This document shows, one piece after another, positions 58,292 through 64,000 of a DNA stretch of 64,000 nt. Positions within the stretch are counted from its first letter, which is position 1; every line of letters begins with the position of its first letter. Location: contig CANMKA010000013.1 of assembly GCA_947498355.1 (NCBI GenBank), forward strand, positions 1 to 64,000. Direction: 5' to 3'. Below the pieces are notes generated by a model. That model saw only the letters and a list, made by a program, of their open reading frames with translations, ran no database searches and was not told where the DNA came from. Origin of the DNA: an uncultured Paraglaciecola sp. (GTDB lineage: Bacteria; Pseudomonadota; Gammaproteobacteria; Enterobacterales; Alteromonadaceae). Made by a program: the position numbers and the translations under genes.

Positions 58292-59435
58292 TTTTTATCC
58301 AACTTGGCGTTATTCTGGTTAAAATTTTGAATTTTATAAATATATTTATTTTTGGGTATTGTCTGACCCCAATTTATCAAGTAAGTATTAGTTTTAAAGT
58401 AATGTAAGCCTTATAAATATTCTTGGACCAATCCATTGATATTTGCCATAGAATAAGTCAAAAGCAATCAGATTGTTTATGTTCACCCAATTACTTAAAC
58501 AAAATTATAACAATTTGGCTTTTTTATCAACAAATTTGCTCAAAATTAGTCACAATCGGTCTTACTTTTTTTGAAGGCTTTCCAAAATTTTGTAGTGCTG
58601 ATGGTTAGTATATTTATATTTAAATGTAGGGAGCTTGTTTAACGTCTGGATATCTAGTTTTTTGACGGCATTTTTAGAGATTTGGAAAATTAATAGGTAT
58701 TCAAATAGGTAGGCGAGTCATTGCAGCAATTTGCTAGCCCTAGTCTATGTTTTGCAAGGTTGATCAGCTAAACCTGCCTGTATAGCTTGCTGTGCAAGTT
58801 CTCCCTCTGCTAGGTTAATAATTAATCTTGATTTTTGATAACAACTTTCATTTTTGTGGTTATTTTTTCTTAGTGTTGTCGTTAAATTTCTCTTTAATAG
58901 ACAGGCTTTCGGAAGCATAAATTGGCCTTGTGTTAAGAAAGAATCGCAGACTAAACCCTAATCATAAACTTTGAATTTGAATATTTGGTGTTTGCATTTG
59001 GTATAAATGGCAAAGAATTCAGTTAGCGAGTTAAATCGCTTTTTTCATTGCAGTAATCAAGTGGTGCTAAACCTTGAGATTGCCCCAATTTAATGTCTTC
59101 AGTAATGCTTCTTGACGGCATGTCTTATTCACACCTTAGTTGCCAGTCTTATTATTTTTGATTGCGTTGTCGATAATCGCTATACTTTGCGAAATCGGCC
59201 TGACCAATTGATGGGCATTTCAGACTATAAAACTAAAAGATATTATGTGCATGAAAACTAAATAGTTTAGATCTATTTAGTTTTCATGGTTAACTTTGGA
59301 TTTATGATTATTTTTTAGCAAACTGGTTTGGTGTTATCCATAATTCAGGTTAGTTAAGTTTTACGAATATTCCTCTAGTTTTTGAACCTAGGGTTATATT
59401 CCAGTCAATTCACAAATGTAAGGTATATCGCTGTT
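58292..59435. other. Long AT-rich intergenic region between the TonB receptor and uxuB-like gene
   Basis: 1.14 kb between divergent genes. Short open frames here have no ribosome site or recognisable product. The only strong structure is the 16-bp inverted repeat at 59250-59288. It is unusually long for a divergent promoter region in this window and might hold a small RNA, a lost gene or complex regulation; I cannot tell which. Confidence 0.6.
59250..59288. repeat. Perfect 16-bp inverted repeat upstream of the uxuB-like gene
   Basis: CATGAAAACTAAATAG, seven-base loop TTTAGAT, and the exact reverse complement. It lies about 150 bases before the dehydrogenase start. It has low GC content and no following T-run, so it is more likely a regulatory site or leader hairpin than a terminator. 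Confidence 0.7.
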
Positions 59436-60911
59436 ATGAGTCAGGTTTTATCGAAAGAATCGCTTTCTTCTATTAAAGGCGTCGCTAAGCCATTAGGTCA
59501 AGAGGCTAAGGTAGGCATTGCCCATATTGGTATTGGTGCGTTTCATCGCGCTCATCAGGCGGTTTATACCGACGACTTACTTAATTTAGGCGATAAAAAT
59601 TGGAAAATTTCGGCAATAAGCTTACGTTCGTCGAAAATCAAAGATGCTATGGCCCCCCAAGACTATTTGTATTCGGTAGTTGAGCGGGCTGGAAGCGAGA
59701 ATCACACCCGTATTGTGGGTGCGATTGACCAAGTGTTAGTTGCGCCAAAAGAGCCTGAGGCGGTACTAGCATTGCTATCTAACGCTCAAACTAAAGTTGT
59801 AACTTTGACTGTGACTGAAAAGGGTTATTGCCGGGATAAGTCTGGGCTGCACTTGGACGAAGGGAATGACGCTGTTGCTCATGATTTAACTGAATTTGCG
59901 AACTTGGGAGAGAAAGCGCCTAAATCAGTTCCTGGCTTGCTTGTAAAAGCTTGCGAAATTCGGAAAAGTACTAATAGTCCCTTAACCATCATTAGTTGTG
60001 ACAATTTACCCTCAAATGGGGCGGTTACGCGAACAATTGTTATGGAGTTTGCGGCAAAAGTGGATAAGGCTTTAGTTCAGTGGATTGAGAGCAATGTCAG
60101 CTTTTGTAACTCTATGGTAGACCGAATTGTACCAGCGACCACAGACGCTGATTATACTGATATTCGGAATATTTTAGGGGTTGCTGACCAGAGTGTTGTA
60201 TTCACCGAACCGTTTAAGCAATGGATAATCGAAGATAATTTTATAGCCGAACGTCCAGCGTGGGATAAGGTTGGGGCGATCTTTGTTAAAGACGTAGAGC
60301 CTTTTGAAGATATGAAACTTAGGCTGCTTAACGGCGCTCACTCTGCGTTGGCATATATTGGCTTTTTATTAGGATACGAATTTATTCATGAAGCGGTAAC
60401 TGACATAGATTGTGCGCATTTTGCTAAGTTATTACATCAAGATGTACTGCCAACGGTTAGCGCTGTGCCAGGCATTGATTTACCTGTATATGCGGATACT
60501 ATTTTGGCGCGTTTTGCTAACCAAGGGGTGCCATATAAAACCACTCAGGTGGCCTGTGATGGTTCACAAAAGTTGCCTCAACGTTTGGCAGCGCCAGCAT
60601 TGACCTTGCTTGAACAAGGACATGTGTCTAAACCCATTGCCTTTGTTTTGGCCGCTTGGTGTAAGTTTTTAGAAGGTAAAGACAGTCAAGGGAATTGCTT
60701 TAGTGTGACAGATCCTATGGCCGAACCATTGGTAGCCTTGGCGAATCAATACGCTCACGATAGCGAAATGCAAGTTAAACAGATTTTATCTGAATCTGGT
60801 GTCTGTGCGCCTCGTTTGTTAAAAAGTGAGGAGTTTGTTGGGCTGGTAATAACTTATGTTAATACCATCAATATGATAGGCGTTCGAGGGGCACTTAAAC
60901 AAGTCTCGTAA
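59436..60911 (+). CDS. uxuB: Mannitol dehydrogenase-family oxidoreductase, probable fructuronate reductase
   Basis: 491 residues from the ATG at 59436 (the frame is open to a TTG 54 bases upstream). Polyol-specific long-chain dehydrogenase family: IGIGAFHRAHQAVYTDDLL near the start, SLTVTEKGYC-like VTLTVTEKGYC, MVDRIVPATT, and catalytic K294-N299-H302 in KLRLLNGAHS. It closely follows E. coli UxuB, which reduces fructuronate to mannonate in glucuronate catabolism; mannitol 2-dehydrogenase is the alternative. The FCD-type regulator and GH88 hydrolase nearby favour uronate use. uxuA, uxaC and kdgK are not in the window. Confidence 0.82.
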   Translation: MSQVLSKESLSSIKGVAKPLGQEAKVGIAHIGIGAFHRAHQAVYTDDLLNLGDKNWKISAISLRSSKIKDAMAPQDYLYSVVERAGSENHTRIVGAIDQVLVAPKEPEAVLALLSNAQTKVVTLTVTEKGYCRDKSGLHLDEGNDAVAHDLTEFANLGEKAPKSVPGLLVKACEIRKSTNSPLTIISCDNLPSNGAVTRTIVMEFAAKVDKALVQWIESNVSFCNSMVDRIVPATTDADYTDIRNILGVADQSVVFTEPFKQWIIEDNFIAERPAWDKVGAIFVKDVEPFEDMKLRLLNGAHSALAYIGFLLGYEFIHEAVTDIDCAHFAKLLHQDVLPTVSAVPGIDLPVYADTILARFANQGVPYKTTQVACDGSQKLPQRLAAPALTLLEQGHVSKPIAFVLAAWCKFLEGKDSQGNCFSVTDPMAEPLVALANQYAHDSEMQVKQILSESGVCAPRLLKSEEFVGLVITYVNTINMIGVRGALKQVS

Positions 60912-60985
60912 GTTTGTTAAATTTTGCAAGTAACGAGGGTAGGGTAGAGAACCAGCCATGTTAACGATTTTATGGAGTGGTTACT

Positions 60986-61681
60986 CTACTTGCCAGATTC
61001 AAAATAAATTGAAGCTGACTCTGTTACATTATCTATGTGTCGCTTCATGGCTGATTTAGCTTTTTCTGGTTCACCACTTTCTAAGGCGTTAACTATATCT
61101 GTATGGTCTTGGATCCTTGGATGAATACCATCTTCACGCAAACGCTCAGCAAAAGCTGAACTCAAATCAGACTGGCTTCTTAATTGCCATAACCAATCAA
61201 CTACAGACGATATAGCACTGTTTTGACTGGCGCTGGCAATGATACTGTGGAATTTCCAATCGGCTTTTTCCGTGGCATCGGGTTGTTTCTCTTCTTCTTC
61301 CATTTCTAAGATAGCAATGCGTAAAGCCTGTATTTGCTCTGACGTAATATGTAAGGCGGCCATACCAGCGCCCTCTACCTCTAGGATACTTCTGAGTTCT
61401 AAAATTTCGAACGGACCAATGCCTTTATCTTCTATGACTAATAAGGGTTTACGATCAGTAACATAGATCCCAGAGCCAGTTTTGATTTGGACAATACCCG
61501 ATAGTTCTAAGGCAATCATGGCTTCACGAATGGTGGGTCTACTAACATTTAACTTAGCTGCAAGTTCTCGCTCTGAGGGTAAGCGTTTACCCGGTGGGAT
61601 TGAGCCCTCACTGATCAGGGAAGACAACTGTTCTGCAACCTTGACATAAAGCCTGTCTGTCTTAATTGCTTGTAATTCCAT
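60986..61681 (-). CDS. GntR/FadR-family (FCD) transcriptional regulator, UxuR/ExuR-like
   Basis: 231 residues from the ATG at 61681, which has AGAGGA five bases upstream; the frame is open 26 codons further. Winged HTH at about 8-70 (KRLPSERELAAKLNVSRPTIREAMIALELSGIV in parts, GSGIYV) and an FCD ligand domain at about 90-215 with metal-ligand candidates in ADWKFH, DHTDIVNAL and AMKRHIDNV. Such proteins repress uronate genes until an intermediate binds. Convergent with the uxuB-like gene and divergent from the GH88 gene. Confidence 0.88.
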   Translation of the reverse strand: MELQAIKTDRLYVKVAEQLSSLISEGSIPPGKRLPSERELAAKLNVSRPTIREAMIALELSGIVQIKTGSGIYVTDRKPLLVIEDKGIGPFEILELRSILEVEGAGMAALHITSEQIQALRIAILEMEEEEKQPDATEKADWKFHSIIASASQNSAISSVVDWLWQLRSQSDLSSAFAERLREDGIHPRIQDHTDIVNALESGEPEKAKSAMKRHIDNVTESASIYFESGK

Positions 61682-61832
61682 CGAAATCCTCTGCTTTGCG
61701 AAATGTGTCACTCTGCGGCTGACCGCAGCGATTTTGGGAGTGTTAAATTGCCCATACACTCACCTTTAATCCGCCAAAGGCTTGATCGAACGTACGTGTA
61801 CACAGCATGCTTTTATAATGTCAATGGTATGA

Positions 61833-61843
61833 TGGTACAACCA
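61833..61843. promoter_or_regulatory. Candidate operator for the FCD regulator
   Basis: TGGTACAACCA fits the FadR-subfamily consensus T-N-G-T-N3-A-C-N-A and is an inverted repeat (TGGT/ACCA around ACA). It lies 152 bases upstream of the regulator's ATG and just downstream of a TATAAT on the plus strand. Chance occurrence cannot be excluded for an 11-mer. Confidence 0.45.
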
Positions 61844-62044
61844 GTAATTCAAGCTGAATGTAAAATATTTGAATAAATATAGGGTAAATAATGTTAACTA
61901 TTGGAGTTGAATAAAATATCTAAATTGTTGTTTTATATCAGTTATTAAACTGAAAATTCACTTATAACTCAAGGTAAGTAACATATCATACAAATATAAA
62001 TTGGTAAGGCAGCTTGATCTCTAGGTGGCTTTTCATTTTAGTTG

Positions 62045-62095
62045 AAGAGTGTTAACGTTGCGTCAAGATTAAAGAGTGCTAATGTTGCGTGAAGA
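62045..62095. repeat. Pair of 24-bp direct repeats upstream of the GH88 gene
   Basis: AAGAGTGTTAACGTTGCGT-CAAGA at 62045-62068 and AAGAGTGCTAATGTTGCGT-GAAGA at 62072-62095, 27 bases apart, 21 of 24 positions equal. A fragment of a third copy (AAGAGTATTAA) starts at 62092. Spacing is not a multiple of the helical turn. Confidence 0.7.
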
Positions 62096-62314
62096 GTATT
62101 AAGCGACATTAAAATAAGCAAGCGTAACATGCTTTTATTGCGTTACTGCTCTGCAAGGGCTAAACATAGTTAAGTTTTCGCGTATAAACAATACATATTT
62201 CATAACGTTACAGTATCTGATCCAAAACGCAGTTAGGCTAGTAAGTTAGCTGTTTTGTATTTTAATGTGTGTTGTTAATTAATGATTTTATTTTCGAAAT
62301 GGTGGTGATTAGGA

Positions 62315-63982
62315 ATGAGAAAGTCTCTGAGTAGTGTGTTGATAAGTATGTGTTTGTTTGGGTGTGGTCAGCAAAGTGTTGAGTCTACGTCTGAGATAGA
62401 AAAGCCTCAAACTGCAGCTGAAATACCTCAGTCATCAATCTATTTTAGCTCCGAGCAGGCCAAACAAAATCTAACCTTTGTTAAAAATCAATATCTGAAA
62501 ATGATTGATTTAGTTGAAAAGCAACAAGACTTAAAGCTCGCCCCAAGCTGTGAAAAAGAAGGTGTTGTGTGTTTTCCTCGGGCAGAAGAGCATGACAGTA
62601 TTTACATGGAGCGTCCGACTAAATGGACTAACGGATTTTATCCTGGGTTATTATGGAAGGTCCTTGCTTCAAAAGAAGATATCGCCAACTTTAGCCAAGC
62701 AGAGCAAAGCAAGATTATGGATACGGCTTTGTTCTATCAAAACGCATTAATGCCAGAAACTGTTAGGGGCTCAACGCATGATTTGGGGTTCATCTTGTAT
62801 GACTCTTTCGGTGAAGCTCTTGAAGTTGAAGGCTTACCCATGCAAACGCGAAAACTATATCAGAACGCATTAGTAACAGGGCAAAAAACGCTAGCCACGC
62901 GCTACGATGCAGACAAAGGGTTAATTGAATCTTGGGATTGGGAGCCAGAGTGGTTGTCACATCATAAAGAAGGCGGAGAAATTGTAAGAACCTTGCTTTC
63001 TCTTAAGGAGCCATTTACGTTTCCTGTCATCGTTGACAATATGATGAACTTAGAGTTTATGTTTACCAGCGAAGACGAAGCGCACAGAGACCTGTCTTTT
63101 AGCCATGCCAAGCAAACCTATTTGAATCATTACTTTTACTTAGAAGGCGACGTTAAAAAAGAATATCCTATTGCCTATCACTTGATTGATTACGATACGG
63201 GTAAACCTGGAAACTGGCAGGGTATTGGTAGCATATCTGCGTGGGCAAGAGGACAAGCTTGGTCGTTATATGGTTACGTGACCGTGCTAGAAGCCATGAA
63301 AGACAAACCGACCACTTTAGTTATGCCCGATTTTGATGCTCACGTAGACAGACTAATTGCCTCTATTGAAAAGTTACTTGACGGAGACTTAGTGCCAGAC
63401 TGGGATTACTTTGCCAAGCGTCCTGATGCCGCTGAAATTGCCGCATATCACGGCACAGATACGACGCGTTATTCGCGCGCTCTAGATTTATGCGATTTTC
63501 AAATTGCCGACAACATATTGCCTTACGTTGGTTACAAACCTGTCTTGGTAGATAAGTCGCTATTGAGCAAAGACTCGTTAAGTTTTTTGTCTGATTTGAA
63601 GTCAGTGTACGGTGAAGCCTTTATTCAAGGCGATAAGGTTGCACCATGTGGAACTAAGCCTTTTGAGCGTAATGCGACACATATTCCAAAAGATACCTCT
63701 GCTGCTGCTTTGTATGCATCAGCTTTATATCGTTTGGCAATACACACAGACAAGCCTGCTCTTAAGCAAAAAGCATCAGAATTTGCAGATAAAATTATGG
63801 GCGCTTTGACCCAAGATTATTTGACTTCTAAAAATAAAGGCAAAGATTACCAACTAGGGTTCGCGCTTGCCGAAGCAACAGGAAATTTACCTAATGCTAG
63901 CGAGATCAATACGTCTATTGTTTACGCTGACTTCTATTTCCTTGAAGCAAATATTTTAAAGCTTAAGTTATCGAAAATGTAA
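62315..63982 (+). CDS. Unsaturated glucuronyl hydrolase, GH88, lipoprotein
   Basis: 555 residues; lipoprotein signal MRKSLSSVLISMCLFGC. (Alpha/alpha)6 barrel of GH88: TNGFYPGLLW, STHDLGFILYDSFG with D156, VDNMMNLEF with D241 (positions of the two catalytic aspartates of the family), YHLIDYDTG, SAWARGQAWSLYGYV, KDTSAAALYASALYRLA, and YADFYFLEA near the end. It removes the 4,5-unsaturated uronate left by polysaccharide lyases. The C-terminus is complete 18 bases before the window ends. The lyase that would make its substrate is not in the window. Confidence 0.93.
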   Translation: MRKSLSSVLISMCLFGCGQQSVESTSEIEKPQTAAEIPQSSIYFSSEQAKQNLTFVKNQYLKMIDLVEKQQDLKLAPSCEKEGVVCFPRAEEHDSIYMERPTKWTNGFYPGLLWKVLASKEDIANFSQAEQSKIMDTALFYQNALMPETVRGSTHDLGFILYDSFGEALEVEGLPMQTRKLYQNALVTGQKTLATRYDADKGLIESWDWEPEWLSHHKEGGEIVRTLLSLKEPFTFPVIVDNMMNLEFMFTSEDEAHRDLSFSHAKQTYLNHYFYLEGDVKKEYPIAYHLIDYDTGKPGNWQGIGSISAWARGQAWSLYGYVTVLEAMKDKPTTLVMPDFDAHVDRLIASIEKLLDGDLVPDWDYFAKRPDAAEIAAYHGTDTTRYSRALDLCDFQIADNILPYVGYKPVLVDKSLLSKDSLSFLSDLKSVYGEAFIQGDKVAPCGTKPFERNATHIPKDTSAAALYASALYRLAIHTDKPALKQKASEFADKIMGALTQDYLTSKNKGKDYQLGFALAEATGNLPNASEINTSIVYADFYFLEANILKLKLSKM

Positions 63983-64000
63983 GCGGCTCGAACACTTACC

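Larger units (their letters stand above)
61682..62314. other. Regulatory region between the FCD regulator and GH88 gene
   Basis: 633 bases with no credible gene. It holds a candidate FCD operator (61833-61843), a TATAAT hexamer at 61814-61819 and a pair of 24-bp direct repeats (62045-62095). The left part just upstream of the regulator also contains a TGTACA palindrome. Confidence 0.6.

Noticed and set aside
58423..58608. 61-codon open frame in the gap upstream of the large receptor
   Set aside because: No ribosome site, low-complexity AT-rich composition and no recognisable features.
25228..63982. A single complete ulvan-degradation locus
   Set aside because: No ulvan lyase or sulfatase is present, and 12 kb of housekeeping and repeat DNA separates the rhamnosidase island from the uronate genes.

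Overview
The window is a piece of a gammaproteobacterial chromosome, most likely from the marine Alteromonadaceae (Glaciecola/Paraglaciecola/Alteromonas type). This rests on protein similarity by eye and on gene order: cspD/clpS-clpA/infA/bpt/aat/trxB, cmoB-cmoA, purM-purN, a DUF2066 gene next to hda, mltD-gloB-yafS-like, and metG/mrp/dcd. No phage, transposase, CRISPR array or rRNA is present. There is one tRNA, tRNA-Pro(GGG).

Layout. 0-25 kb is mostly housekeeping: the N-degron module (ClpS, ClpA, Aat, Bpt), thioredoxin reductase, tRNA wobble modification (CmoA/B), acetyl-CoA synthetase with a LuxR-type response regulator, FadE, PurM/PurN, Hda, LpxH, PpiB and CysS. 25.2-39.5 kb is a polysaccharide-utilisation island: a TonB-dependent receptor, an ECF sigma factor translationally coupled to a membrane FecR-LamG protein (probable anti-sigma/sugar sensor), and three large exported putative alpha-L-rhamnosidases (two GH78 of different motif type, one GH106). 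Two of these start downstream of the same bipartite promoter-like motif. 39.5-47.5 kb returns to housekeeping (MltD, GloB, MetG, Mrp, Dcd).

47.5-51.2 kb is rich in repeats. A YHS-domain gene is tandemly duplicated with its 5' region and terminator, next to an AraC-type regulator. tRNA-Pro(GGG) is followed by four 183-bp tandem repeats, each starting with a copy of the tRNA 3' end and carrying a hairpin and a short basic reading frame. The architecture resembles the tyrT/rtT repeats of E. coli.

51.4-64 kb is a second carbohydrate island. An apparent minus-strand operon encodes a very large TonB-dependent receptor and two paralogous VCBS-repeat lipoproteins. Opposite it lie a fructuronate reductase-type dehydrogenase, a GntR/FCD repressor with a candidate operator, and a GH88 unsaturated glucuronyl hydrolase lipoprotein. 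Together these suggest import and breakdown of a uronate-containing glycan, with the first island removing rhamnose. No polysaccharide lyase or sulfatase is in the window, so the substrate (ulvan, rhamnogalacturonan or another rhamno-uronan) cannot be fixed. The second island probably continues past the right edge.

Functions were assigned by recognising motifs and family features in the translated sequence; no database search was run.
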